A DNA stretch of 64,000 nucleotides from Whalleya microplaca (GCA_022497155.1 MU385792.1:62001-126000); one strand, 5' to 3'. Positions 22,079 through 34,191 are shown, numbered from the stretch's first letter. A program made the numbers and translations. Notes: a model not told the origin generated them from the letters alone.

Positions 22079-22882
22079 TCTGGTAAATCGGTTTCAGGCC
22101 AGTTGAACCGAATCCTGGCCGCTAAATTTAGATGCAAATTTGAGTAGGTAGATTGCTATGACGAGACTTTGAAGGTTCACGGCAAATTAAATAGACCTGA
22201 CTGTGTTTAGTTGAACACCTCCCCTGAGTCATAATTGCACTTCTTTGTTCTCAGGTATAATTGTCATAGATGACTCAAAGGAAAGCCATATGAATAACAA
22301 AAGCAAGTGGCTGCAATAATAGGCAAATCATTTATTCACCAGGTACCATTGCTCTTTATCACCACTACCAGAGTCTATATTTGATGTTTAATATTAAATC
22401 TCGCTTCTATGAGTGACTGTGTTCTTACCATAGTTTGTGGTGCTTCATATGCATTGTCCTGTTAATCATGTTTCATTTACATCTTGACCGAGAATAGCGG
22501 TATAAAATGGGTAGATTCATGATTTGCCTTCTACGTCTGTTTCTGGGGAAATAACTATACGATGTATTTCAACATCGAATTGTGCTTCCCTTGAATCTAT
22601 TGACATTAACCGCATATACCCCTGAAACCTAACAATTAAATATTATTCTAGTCGTTTAAAGCGATTATACTATTCGCAAGCTATTCGCTGCCAATTAAAA
22701 TATTAGAAGTCTTTCTTGGTCGATTAAAGGATATAAAGCTCTGAATATTGGCAATGTTGGATTGTATCGTTTTCGAGTCAGAGATTTTTGGCACGCCATA
22801 TGCGAAACGATAGTGTCATGGCAAGCTTGTATTAGCCGATAAGCCCCGGTTTGTCCCATGAATCAATCCCCATCTAGTCAAT
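22079..22882. other. AT-rich intergenic region
   Basis: No gene or clear repeat. Very AT-rich around 22560-22740. Confidence 0.4.
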
Positions 22883-23794
22883 TTATAAGTCCGTTTTATC
22901 TATTGACCGTTTCACGGCACCCAACACCACCTTCAACACTGCATCCGAGGACAGCTCTCCCGGCTGGCCGCTCCATGTCACGGTATCAATCATATCCCTC
23001 ACTCCTAACGCCTCGCTCAATTCATCATCTACAGACTTCATCGTCTCGCGTACTCCTTCAACATTGCCAATTTGGAAGAACTGTACGCCAACCTGATATA
23101 GTGGCGCCTTCAGCTGATCGAGCTTCTGTGCAGTGCATACTAGAGTCTTGATCGGATTGTCGTACGTCTCACCGGCCGTTATAACGATCAGGTTGAGGGG
23201 CCGCAGAGTTTGTCTTCCACCGCTCCTACGAAGTTCCCTATCGCAGTCATCGACGTAGGTGTCTAGGATTTGCCCAAGGCGGCGGTCCAGCTTGCATTTT
23301 CCATGGGGCTTGACGTTGTGGAAAATACCAGCGACATTGTCGTGCATCTCCAGCATACCGGTTACAAGCCCTATGTGGCAATATCCAGATGGGATGTTCG
23401 CGAATGGAACATAGTAGCCTCTGGGGCGGTGGTTTATGAAATAGATATCGATCCCGTTAGAGTCATGCTCGGTGCAGACGGGTGCGATCTTCTTCAGGAG
23501 TACTCTGACTTCATCCCAATACTTTAGCATCGATGCGGAGTCGTCGATGAGGAAGGCGGTATTAAAGTGCTCAAGGAAAGCGTATGGATCTTCGCGGGTG
23601 GTGATGTTCCCAAGTTCTGATGGTCGCCCATACTTTGGTTGGTATGCTCTTCCTAAATTGGCATCGGGTCCTGCTGGCATTGTCTGACCTGTTGGATATG
23701 GAAGCGACCCATGATCTGTTGGGCATTTACGATCAGTTCATGAATGTCAGCTGAATCGTGAGTACTTACGATCGTTGACCCGGCGGTTCTCCAT
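22883..23794 (-). CDS. von Willebrand factor A domain protein
   Basis: Two exons, 23770-23794 and 22883-23715, give 285 residues. The tiny first exon (MENRRVND) has donor GTAAGT; the 54-nt intron ends CAACAG (phase 1). The vWA domain begins AFLIDDSASM, with the MIDAS motif D-x-S-x-S at about residue 66, and continues with GIDIYFINHRP and the strand PLNLIVITAGETYD. The end, WSGQPGELSSDAVLKVVLGAVKRSIDK, is typical of the fungal cytosolic vWA family that follows a short Pro/Gly-rich N-terminus. The function is unknown; metal-dependent protein binding is expected. The family's usual longer ITDG motif reads ITAG here, a change at the third MIDAS loop. Confidence 0.85.
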
Positions 23795-24626
23795 GTTTGC
23801 GGTTTCACAGCTATGACAACCTCGAATGTTCAAATGGAGTCGAGCTTGACAGTCGGTATGCTCTTCAACAGCTTATCGGGGCTGTTTCCTTTGTTTGCGG
23901 ACTTGAAACAATGTACCTATGTAGCTCTTTATTCACAGGCAAGCACAAGACATGACTAAACCTCTGTATCACATCAATGATTCACCAGAATTCACGTCGA
24001 ACTTAAAATGCTTTGCTATGTACAAGCCATGTATTCATCCAATCCTCCTTCCTCCAAAGGAATTATTACCATTATAGTACGGCACTCTATGTACGTTTCC
24101 CCCTTCGAATGAGCAGCTCCCACCAGTCTTCACAGCGGCCAAGTTGGGAACCGTAATATTATCGTTATCACTCGCTGTGATACATTATATGGTTGCAAAT
24201 GGTTGGACATGTTTGTGGTGCGTCGCGATTTGCATTGCCACAATCTAATCTCAACAGCTTTAAGTTTTCTCTCATGACTCCAAGATGTCACCGACAGCCT
24301 CAATAACACGTATACTACGGTAGAGAAAATGCTTCTCCCCATGCGCACCAGGTTTGAGTAGTACCTAGGAGGTTCCACTTCATCTGCATCTCGAGTTTCT
24401 TTTCCTTTACACTTCGTTCTCGCGAACCGAGTAAGCATCAAAGGCCTCAATACCCCTCTATATCTTGAAGAGTTGTTAAAAAAGCACTGCTTATGGTAAG
24501 TTGGCTAAACGTTATCTTCTAGGTCAAGCCTTTCAAACTCAATCTTCCTTGAACGTAATCCCATTCTCCCATTCTCCCATTCCCCACTCATAATATTGAA
24601 TTGTGACCACTGCTCACTACCAAAAA
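23795..24626. other. Intergenic region
   Basis: No gene recognised. A short tandem of CCCATTCT-like units lies at about 24560-24590. Confidence 0.4.
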
Positions 24627-24904
24627 ATGGCCTTAGAGGGAGCGATACTGTATAATCAAGCAATATGCGAATTCCGCGCACATGACCATTTGGTCAAGGG
24701 GATCAACTTAGTCAGTGCAGGTGGGTATGCGGACACCATCATGTCAAGCCTTGGCGTTGCATAGGTGGTTCTACAGGCCTACAAGGGCCCACACCAAACC
24801 CTCTTCCGTACACATACAACTTCAGAGGCATTTTCGATCCGACTAAGAGTCGGTTTTTTCACCCGCCCTCCTCCCTGAACAAAAGAAGGAAAAATTGGGT
24901 TTGA
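24627..24904 (+). CDS. Possible 77-residue protein, two exons (weak)
   Basis: The ATG at 24627 has a good context (CAAAAAATGG). Exon 1 (24627-24720) encodes MALEGAILYNQAICEFRAH and more. A 44-nt intron (24721-24764, GTGGGT...CATAG, phase 1) joins it to exon 2 (24765-24904), which ends in a basic KRRKNWV. Without splicing it stops after 45 residues. No family is recognised and there is no homology support, so it may be chance or a gene remnant. Confidence 0.25.
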
Positions 24905-25024
24905 ATTTTTGTCATTTAAGTTTTGTTTTTTAGCTATGGGCAGTTTCAGGTTACCGGCTAGTCTTCGATATCTACGCGAATCGAATAGAGGCCCGGCTAG
25001 ATATCGGATCCGGCTCTGTCACTT

Positions 25025-25108
25025 AACGCCGACAAGCCGGCCCCTATTATATAACGCCGATAAGCCGGCCCTTATTATATACCGCCGACGAACCGGATAA
25101 CCTGACAC
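25025..25108 (+). repeat. 28-bp tandem repeat, about three units
   Basis: Units start at 25025, 25053 and 25081. The first two differ at three positions (AACGCCGAYAAGCCGGCCCY then TATTATAT); the third is diverged (ACCGCCGACGAACCGG). A further piece resembling the third unit (CCGCCGAACCGGA) follows the gap at about 25195. Confidence 0.75.
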
Positions 25109-25116
25109 GGCTCACG

Positions 25117-25247
25117 GCGGGGGGGGGGGGGGGCCGCGCGGGGGGGGGGGGGGGCCGGCGCGCGCCGCGAGCCGGGCCNNNNNNNNNNACCCCCCGCCGA
25201 ACCGGAAAAAGCCCCCCCGCCCACCCCCCCCCCCCCCCCCCCCCCCA
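25117..25247. other. G/C homopolymer runs around a 10-N gap
   Basis: Runs of 16 or more G, then N at 25179-25188, then long C runs. This looks like an unresolved assembly join in a tandem-repeat region rather than biology. Poly-Gly/poly-Pro open frames across it should be ignored. Confidence 0.8.
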
Positions 25248-26579
25248 ATATATGCAATAAAACCCACCATAGAAAATGCCCTGAAGTGCACTGTAGATAT
25301 GTTGGTTTAGGGGGGGCAATCAAGCCACTGGCTGCATCAGGTGGCAGTCCCCTCTAGGCGTTCTCAGCCTGTCCAGCACCCACCTAGATCGTATTAATAA
25401 AGTTCATTAATGACACTGAGAGCTAAGGCCTCGCAGCCGTGCGCCTATGTCGCGAGATGCATTTCGCTTGAGGGACTTGTCAGTGATGCGGGCATCGCCA
25501 ATTTGTTCATCGATGCTGGTCGTCCTACGGTTATTGCCTGCCTAAGAGATACGACTTCGTCTAATTGGGACAGGCTTACAGTCTATATAGATTGAGGTAT
25601 TCTCCGTAGATTTCTAAGTGGCATGCAGTATGAATCATTGAGATCGAACGTCAGGTCGACGTCCTGATGTGCCCAATTCTCGCTTTTCCCTCTGCTGCTA
25701 CTAAGGGTATTAGCGTCCCAAGTGAATACCTTATAAATATGACACTCTCTTGCCTTCACTTACCGACGTTACACCAGTAACCTATGTTGCGATGCTAGAA
25801 GGAGAAGAAACGCTGCGTTTTAAAGCCCGACCTCTTTTGTCGCGATTGCTTTTCATAGCGGCTCCAGGCACTGTAACGTCACTCCTCGTCGTTTGCGAGA
25901 AGGCGCTCGCATCGGTGAGTCTTGCTGCATCTCACGTTGGGAGTATTATAAGTATCGCAAGTAAGCTTTAGTAAGACGGGATTAGGCGGATTTGGTCTAG
26001 CCGATAACGGCGGGTAGTCAAAATTTCAGGAAGGATGGACCAACATGACTAGATAACAGTCTTCTGCTCTCAGCAAACTGAAAGAATGCTTCCTCATGTG
26101 TCTCACGCCCTTGGGATGTCGTCAAAAAGATAATCCAAACACTGAAAGTCCATTATGCTAGGACTTCTAATAGGGGCCGGGTAAATATTGAAAACCCCTT
26201 GCTTTATTAACGGTGAATAATGCTGGTCGGACATAACGGTTAAACAGCATTATTCATCAACTCGAGGAAGTAATTCCAGTGACCTCCTTTTTTTCCCGAA
26301 AAAAAACAAATTGGTAAGCTTTTAAAGGAACCTCTATTATCCCACAGCGGTAAATCACTAAGAACATCTTCCATTAAACGATCCCAGAGGCTCCATAAGC
26401 TTAGACCTGTATATATGTGCATATATTAGGCAGCGTCTGTAGTATAGCAATATCATTATACACCATTCGCAAGGCTACCTTGAGCACTTGAGGCACATTC
26501 GTTGTGAGTAGACCTGAGCGGACTTCAGCTGCTGTAGACTGCTCCAATTTGACTTGAATGAATATCTAGTCTGTGATAT

Positions 26580-26738
26580 TGTTCATATGGGACAAGGTAT
26601 TGAGTATTATAGTGACTTGATTAGTGGAATGCAAGGTGAAGGTATAGAAAAGTGATAGAACTCCTTATATATACATGTAGAGGCAGCGGACATACGTAGG
26701 CCCGTACCGCCCTCAGCCTTGTAGGGCGTATCTTGACA
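26580..26738 (-). mobile_element. LTR copy (family A, 159 bp)
   Basis: On the minus strand it begins TGTCAAGATACGCCC and ends CATATGAACA. It aligns along its length with the LTRs at 9602-9756 and 46483-46639, including the GGCCTACGTATG core and a TATATATA run. Flanks (GATAT and ATACC) do not form a target duplication, and its 3' neighbour one base away is the long-TIR element. It may be a product of inter-element recombination or deletion. Confidence 0.75.
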
Positions 26739-26739
26739 A

Positions 26740-27486
26740 TACCATATGGCACCCAAGAGCGGACAGCCATCAATACCGGGCCACCCGAAATGCACCAAAT
26801 CAGGTGATAATTTTAACAAACTTACCAACTTTACTTATAAATAAAACAGCCACTTTAATAGCTATAAATAAAAACTAATATAAATTAAATAATTAATTAC
26901 TTAAACTTTTATAACTATTTAGTTTAATATTTTTGCGATTTTTTAATAGCGAGATATTTTAAAGTAAAATATTAAAGTTTTCGAAAAAAGTTTTAACCCC
27001 TTGTTATATAGGATATTTCATAAAATTTTAATAAAATATAATTGTATAAATTTTAATATATTACCCGTAAATAAAATTTTAAAAATAAAACTTTATAATA
27101 TATAAATTTATATTATAAACTATTAATACGTATTAAAATATTAAGTTATATAATTTAAATATACGTGTGTGAGTATAGTAAAAAAAAATCACATAGTAAA
27201 ATGTGATATTTTTTTTTTTTCCTGCTGGCGTTTGTTAGCGAATTTTTAAAAAATTTACAACTTTTTTTTCGTTTTAAAATATCTCGCTAATAAAAAATCG
27301 CAAAAATATCAAACTGATTAATTATTAATGTTTAAGTAATTAATTATTAAAGTCATTTTAATTTTTATTTATAGCTATTAAAGTGGCTGTTTTATATATA
27401 AGTAAAGTTGGTAAGTTTTTACTACTTTTGGTGTATTTTACCCGGCCCGGCGTTGGAGGCTGTCCGCCCTTAGGTGCTGCATGGTA
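26740..27486. mobile_element. 747-bp AT-rich element with terminal inverted repeats over 200 bp long
   Basis: The left end TACCATATGGCACC...GCGGACAGCC and the reverse complement of the right end TACCATGCAGCACC...GCGGACAGCC match. Inward, both arms share ACTTACCAACTTTACTTATA, AAACAGCCACTTTAATAGC and TTTTTGCGATTTTTT, so each arm spans at least 220 bp. The ends are TA, consistent with TA-target (Tc1/mariner-like) insertion. No transposase frame exists; the interior is extremely AT-rich. This is a non-autonomous MITE-like or foldback element, probably mutated by RIP-like processes. Confidence 0.8.
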
Positions 27487-27959
27487 TAGCCTCAAATACG
27501 TCATTTTCAGCTATACTAATGGAAATTACTATGTACCAGGTATGCGTACCATTGAATAACAGAAAATTACATTCTTTGGCCGAAATATAGCCTTTTGATC
27601 TGTAATGTTATTGGTCATAAAATACAGCTCCACGGCTCTGCGATTGACCCTTAGTCCGTTCCATCCAGGCTCGACTTGCATGCAAGGTAACCAACAGGCT
27701 TACTTAATAGGTCGCTCACCGATGCGGTGAGTTCCGGTGAGTTCCATGGAGGCTACCAAACGTTCGTGTTAATCGGATATGCTAGGCATAAACATTCAAG
27801 GGAGCAACCAACAAACAACTTGTACATATACATTGTACGTAGCGGAGGTGTTGTCAAAGCTATGTCTCCCAACTATTTCGTACCGCAGGTTTTCGTTTCC
27901 CTTCTCCAACGCTGAATCACATTCTGAGCCTGGGGACCATCAATTTGTAGCTGTTCAAG
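27487..27959. other. Promoter-side region of the O-methyltransferase gene
   Basis: No separate gene seen. A short frame at 27727-27976 overlaps the start of the methyltransferase and looks like a shadow. Confidence 0.4.
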
Positions 27960-29399
27960 ATGACTTTGGAATCTGATCAAACGATTGCCATTATCCAAAA
28001 GCTCAACAACCTAAGTTCGAGGCTCTCCTTAGAAGACGACACTCACGCTAAGAACGAGGCGCTGCAATTAAGTAAACAACAAACCGCAAGCCTCGAGAAA
28101 CCAGAGAATACCGCTGTGGACTTGGCATTCTCGGTAGTCTCCCCGTACTCGACCATGATCAATTAGCTTATCAAATTTAGTAGCCGTTCATTGCTGTAGA
28201 TGCAAGAATTGCTGTCAACCTTGACCTGTTTAAGTGTATCCTTAACCATGATGGCCCTATCACTTCCCAGAAGCTTGCCTCTCTATCAGGAGGAGAGGAA
28301 TTACTCATAAGTAAGTTGGTTTATCACTATTTTATACTTCTAAATACACTTTGACACATCACTAGTCAGAGTTTTAAGACCTCTAGCGGCAACAGGATTT
28401 GTCAAAGAAGTGGAAGAACGAACTTGGGAGGCCACGCCAATTACCAGGGCTATGGCAACAGAAGAAATATCTGCAGGGCATAGAATGGTGTGAGTACCCA
28501 CGCTATAGCCGGTGACACCCTGCTTTATCTCCGTCGCGGAGACACCAGCGTTCAGACACTTATGTTAATAACTCTATCAGTGGCGAGATGATTGTAGGTG
28601 CCGCGACCAAAGCACCCAAATGGCTCAAGGAAGTTGGTTATCGTTGTCCAACCAACCCTCACGACGGCCTCATGCAGTACGCGTTTCAAACAAAATTGAC
28701 GACCTTCCAACTATTCAGCTCAATGCCGGATGTTTTGAAAGATTTTAATACCTTCATGGGAAACACCATGGGAGCAAGGAGCTATTGGGTCGATTGGTTT
28801 CCGGTCCAAGAGAGACTCCTTGATGGCGCATCCAAGGAATCGGCTTTGATCGTTGATGTCGGTGCCGGAAAGGGTCATGACTTGATCGGCTTCCACGACA
28901 GATATCCCGATCGAGGACTTCTAGTTCTTCAGGACCTAGCCGCTGTGACAGAAAATATTGCCGATCTTGACCCAGCTATCAAACGAATGACGTACGATTT
29001 CTTTACCGAACAGCCCGTGAAAGGTGAGAAAGCCGATCAGATCTCTATGGGACTTTAAAGTATGTTTACTATTGATTAGGCGCGCGCTCCTATTTTTACC
29101 ATCATATTCTGTACGACTGGTCCGATGAGAAGTGTTTACAGATCCTAGAACAAGTCAAAAAGGCAATGAAGCCAGGTTATTCGAAGCTCCTACTTCATGA
29201 GATGATCATTCCAGAGCTTGGAGCATCTACATTTCATGCGATGCTCGACATGACCATGATGGCCTTCAACGCAGGTATGGAGAGGTCACAGAGACAATGG
29301 GAGGGGTTGCTAAGCAGGGCCGGCCTCGAAGCCGTGAAAGTCTGGCCGCCTCTACAGGAGGATGCTGATGGCATTGTAGAGGCCATGCTAAAGGCATAG
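27960..29399 (+). CDS. Class I SAM O-methyltransferase (PF00891), altered catalytic His
   Basis: Five exons: 27960-28133, 28184-28310, 28366-28489, 28581-29023 and 29080-29399, giving 395 residues. Splices restore VDLAFSPFIAVDARI, LLIIRVLRPLAA, HRMVGEMIV and VKGARSYFYHH, all standard for fungal secondary-metabolite O-methyltransferases. There is an N-terminal winged-helix dimerisation region, then the SAM motif VDVGAGKG (GAGKG at residues 236-240). In the family the catalytic base is the His of HDW (for example HHxLHDWSDE). Here the text is HHILYDWSDE, with Tyr at 301, one C-to-T change from His (TAC for CAC). Activity is therefore doubtful although the frame is open. A broken transporter gene lies 0.7 kb downstream. 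Confidence 0.88.
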
Positions 29400-30070
29400 A
29401 GGCATCTCATGCGAGTACATTATGAGAATCAAAGGATCGTATTTAATAATTTATGTGATCCGCCTTAGATATAATCCGTCATTCAATTTCATGATCACTT
29501 AAAAATCTAATGTCGTAAATGGTACCAAATATGCACGATCTATATAAAATTCATATTTCTACCTACTATACTTAGCATTAGCCATGATCGCCATTAAGTA
29601 ATTAGAAAAAATGGATATGCGAAGGAAAATTCATGTATCCTATGAGACGGCGGGTACTACGCATCCGTTTACCGCTGTAAGGGATGACTAGTTTGGGCAT
29701 AGAATTATCTAAAGTGAGACAACAAATAAAAGTTGACACCCTATTTAACATGTAGAACCGGGTTTTCCGATGTAACACAGCTCAGTAAAGGCAGAAATAT
29801 TGAAATAATGGTAGAAGATATCCATGTCGTTGCATAACTAGGTGCCGAAGGGAGGTACGGTTGTACAACATTGTAGATATCCCTAGTTTCTAACACTTCT
29901 ATGACAACCGATAGTTGAAATTTAAAATTCATATTAGAATCCACCTCGGCCTGCTGATTGCCAAGGTAGGATTGCGTTTTCAAATAATTACTGATACCTG
30001 CTCCCGACATTGTATTCCCGATTTTCTCGATTGATCCAGCCTAAGGAGGAAAAGGCACGTGAGGAGGTGA
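29400..30070. other. Intergenic region between methyltransferase and transporter
   Basis: AT-rich; no gene recognised. Confidence 0.4.
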
Positions 30071-31427
30071 ATGTCGATCATGGCAATGAAAGGGGTAAAG
30101 GCAACTATGGCACCTGAGAAAAATATCGAGAGCGTTGATACGCCTAGGCATTTTCACCTACAAATGCAACCGAAGGAGGGTTTATATGCGTGACTACAGG
30201 TGCTTGGAGCGTTTGTCCTGAATCTCAACACGTGGGGTTTAATGAATTCGTACGGAACCTTCCAAACCTTTTACCAACTGAATATGCTACGTGGCAACTC
30301 GTCGTCGAGCATCGCCTGGATCGGTTCAACACAAGCCTTCCTCCTCTTTCTTGTGTCGCTCGCAGCAGGCCCCCTTTTCGATGCAGGCTACCTGCAATGG
30401 CTTCTCTGGATTGGCTCATTTCTATTAGTGGTTGGAATGTTCCTCACCAGTATTACCTCGGCCTACGGGCAGGTTTTCTTGACGCAGGCTCTGATATCGG
30501 GTCTCGGCTTTGGCTGCCTATACTTACCTGCACCCGCCGTGGTCTCCCAATACTTCCACGCCAGCACAGCGCTGGCTATGGGCGCTTCATCTACCGGCAG
30601 CGCAATTGGTACGTTCACCTCTCCACTGCTGCATAGCCAGATGACTCATTCAGATTAATACTAATAATATAGGCGGTATTATTTACCCTATCGCATTCAA
30701 CAGACTACAGCCGCACGTTGGATTCGGTTGGGCCACGCGTGTGCTAGCATTTATCATGTTAGCAACATCCGCGATTCCGGTTCTCCTCATGAAGTCTCAA
30801 GCTCCGCCGCAGCCATCTCGGGGCCTACTCGACCACTCTGCTTTCAAAGACGCACCGTACCTCATTTTTAGTTCAGGTCTCTTTTTCGGGATGATGGGCT
30901 TTTACATTATCTTCTATTACATCGAGCTGCTAGCTCTCGCCCGGACCAATATTTCATCTAGTCTAGCCGATTATCTCCTTGTGATTATTAACGCAGCCTC
31001 GTTACTTGGCCGTCTTATCCCAGGTTATTACGCAGACCGGGTTGGCAGTATCAACATGCAAACAGCTGTGGTTCTTGTAAGTGTCGTGCTGACCTTTAGC
31101 TTGCTTGCTATTCACACCGCTGCAGCCATATTAGTTTTCAGTGTGCTGTTCGGCTTCATAGCTGGCGCCTTTATGGGGTTACCCGCTGCCGGTATCATTA
31201 GCCTCTCGCCAGACAAGAGCAAGATCGGTACGCGCCTCGGCATGACACTGTCATTCATAGGCTTCGGAATACTTGTTAGCAACCCCATCGCAGGCGCCAT
31301 TCTGGGCGATGGCCAGAACTGGGTCGGCTTGATTGTGTGGTGCGGTGCACTGCTCGTGGCCTCCGGTGCCAGTCTCGCAGTGACTCGGAACCTCAAGGTC
31401 GGTCTAGGATTGACTAAAGTGATTTAA
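30071..31427 (+). pseudogene. Monocarboxylate-type MFS transporter with an in-frame stop
   Basis: Proposed exons are 30071-30608 and 30673-31427; the intron (GTACGT...TATAG, phase 1) joins GSAIG to GIIYPIAFNRLQ. The protein would be about 430 residues, typical for fungal MCT-like MFS members, with all later helices and the loop RLIPGYYADRVG intact. At codon 41 the family's YAWLQVLGAF reads YA-stop-LQVLGAF: TGA at 30191-30193 where TGG is expected. The coding frame clearly runs through the stop (PKEGLYA before, LQVLGAFVLNLNTWG after). Downstream in-frame ATG (MNSYG) would lose most of helix 1. A splice removing the stop (GTAAAG at about 30095 to CTACAG at 30199) is in phase but would delete conserved sequence. 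Inactivation or recoding is likely. Confidence 0.7.
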
Positions 31428-34191
31428 TCTTGCTCAAAACATGTAATAGAGTGGCGATAGATATCAGGCAAGGGGTTTCATGTCAGATAATGTGACCCTA
31501 TATACAAGCATTGGTATAACGTCTGATATCGTGAACCGCTCAACTTGTGCTGTATACAAGCGATACTCTTGTAATGTAACAGAGGCATTCCCGTTTCCTA
31601 GGCATTGGGTTTTTCGGTACGAGGAAATAGAAATCGCTTGTATCGATTTGATTCTTGTTCGAGATATTACATTTGATTAGCCACTGTTTTTCGTGAAGCA
31701 GGCCGCTGGCACAGCTTTCAACCGAGTAAAGCGACGTTACTTCGTCGCATGGTTAATGTGGTATCAGCCTACGAACCTTCAAATCCTGAGTAGCATACAT
31801 ACCGTCAAGATCTTTCAATAGGGGTATATGCATTACCTGCCTCTTGCAATACACCTATAAGATCTTCGTCATATGCTCTATCGAGGTCGACATTTCTTTT
31901 ACTATTTTCTCCTAGGACTTAAGCTTTTACTTACTATTCTCCTTTGATCCCTCTTCGCCATGGCGGAGCTTACCAATGATACCGATGCCTTTTAGGACAT
32001 CAAGTCACTATTCAATTGTTACGGGATGGTTATCGAATTCTTTGGATGAACACCTTCCGGTTATTGTAGAGTCTATGCCTGACTTTATCTAGAACCTTTG
32101 GTAGTGCTGAACTGAGCTAAGGACTGGTACAACACAAAGTACATAGTAGCATTGTGTATATATAACAGGCCATCTGCCACTCTAGAATAGCTGAGCTTTA
32201 AGTTAATCTAAGTCTCATTAACCCTGTATTTCAGTAGGTAGGTGTTGCTATAGCACAGCACGTGGATCGCCCAACCTCCTATACTCTGACGGTGGGAGGG
32301 GCCAGTCGACCAGATGCCTCGAGGGTCTTCTTCACAATATATTAGGAGATTCATGATGGTGGTGTTATAAACTTTGCTGAAATACGTATATAGAGGTCGG
32401 GCGCAATGATGGAATAAGTGAGATCATTGCTGCAGCACATTTTGGATAAGGACACATACAAAAGTACTCGTAGATTTGGACTTTCTGGCGGCTGCGACAA
32501 CCGGCATACCAACAGCTAGGTTGTATACCCATCAAGCGGTCGCCGCTCGCACAGTGCGATACTCCTCACGTTTAGATCCGGCATATATTGTCAGCGGAGG
32601 CATGCATCATGCAGCAAATTTCGACGGCACCTCACGACAACATTATGCAGTATCGCAGCTGCCGTCAAAGGGTTGCTGCCCAAAAGCAATAGTGTTAGGC
32701 CGACATATATGTACTCAAGAGCACTTTCAACGCAACGGTGGGGATTCACGTACCAAGACATTCAGGGTGAAGATGGAGTGTGCGGTATTTCACACGCACT
32801 CACTCGTGCTAGCATACAATGAACTGAAACCAAACAATATCCCGCGGAATACTGAAACCATGTCAATTCTTTTTGACCTCGGTGGTGTCCATAATCCGGG
32901 TTGATATTAGTCACTCGCGGCAGGCCAGGTCAGATGGAAGAATTCCCAATTCCAACAAAAGAGCATGGAACTTTTGGGCTGAAGGGGATGGGAAAGTAGT
33001 TGGTGGATCCCAATCGGAAGTTGTGGCGCTAGCCGAGAAAAGGGGCTACGGAGTATGCAGTCCGGTATTAGCATCATATGTTAGAGGCTACCGTGATTTT
33101 GCATTATGCAGCTACCTAACTACATAGCGCTGGCTTGGTTATTCCCTCATTTGGTAAGCTCATCACGTCTTTTGTGATTCTCGTATATGAAATGGTAGCA
33201 ACTCCCTGATGACAAATTTCTATCTTACACCATCACAGAGAGATGTCTATTATGTCTCATATGATTTAATAGACGTTCAAATTGGCTTGGTCTTTGACAG
33301 AGTAGTCTCAAGGAAAAGTCGATTAGATGTCTCGATGAAATGTCTACATAAGTCCAAAGCAGAGGGAAACAAGCTCTCAAACATGGTGGGGATACTAGGC
33401 TCAGGGTAAGGAAATTATTGGAGCTGTGGGGTATTGTAGGTCCGGTATGCCTATTTGGTTGAGCTGCTTCCTGTAGGAACATGGTCCTTGAGATGTCGTG
33501 GGAGAAGACATCACAAAGTAGTGGAGAAGGCAGTACAGTAGGGTGGGAAGCTAGACTTAGCCTACCATACTGCTATGATAGAGGGCTATGAAATCGTTGG
33601 TATCTTGCCATTTGTCATGAAGGGGATGACTGTATCGCAGACATGAATTGCTATCCAGTCTCCCGTGACACGCTGAATATGGGAGGAGATTTCGGTTTTC
33701 GTAGTGGTTGGTGTCTGGTGGCAGTTCATACATACAGCTCAGAGTGATCCAGGGCAGTCATATGACCGAGCTCTCATTTCTTTGTTTTTCTTATGGTACT
33801 ATGAATTGCTGCATTATGCTCCACTACGGTGTTGATATCACCTCGCCGCTGGTTGACTGATATTAGACCTAGCCTCTGCGAGTATATAGCTCTGTCGACC
33901 CGCAAATGGGGTTCACCTTAAACTGTCAAAGTCACATCATTGTATGAGTGAAAAATGTGGAATTTACGATGACTTTTATTAATTATATAATGAGTATGTG
34001 ATGTATGATCGAGACATATAAGACGCTATTTCAAGCACTCAAATATTCCCATCGCTATGAAAGTACCCGTTGATCCTCGTTATTCATACCGCGTTATTGG
34101 GGTGTGTGTTGATGTGGTAAAGGGAGTGTATTTGATAAGGAGACTTAGATGGAAGGAATATTAAGACAGGCACACTGTTGGAGTGGCTGTC
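31428..34191. other. Long intergenic region with LTR remnant
   Basis: No gene recognised. Open frames at 32476-32904 and 32873-33127 have no motifs. An LTR-like repeat is at 32105-32233. Confidence 0.45.
32105..32233 (+). mobile_element. LTR-like repeat (family B, about 129 bp)
   Basis: It begins TGCTGAACTGAG and ends CTGTATTTCA (TG...CA), with GTAG on both sides (32101-32104 and 32234-32237), a possible 4-bp target duplication. The core GGACTGGTAC, TAGTAGCATTGTGTATATA and CCATCTGCCACTCTAGAATAG recurs reversed at 46851-46985. Confidence 0.6.

Larger units (their letters stand above)
24905..26579. other. Repeat-rich intergenic region with assembly gap
   Basis: It contains the 28-bp tandem repeat, the homopolymer runs and the N gap listed below. 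From 25400 to 26579 no gene is recognised; the small open frames have no motifs. Confidence 0.45.

Noticed and set aside
25047..25323. Poly-Gly/poly-Pro open frames
   Set aside because: They are produced by homopolymer runs and N bases at an assembly gap.
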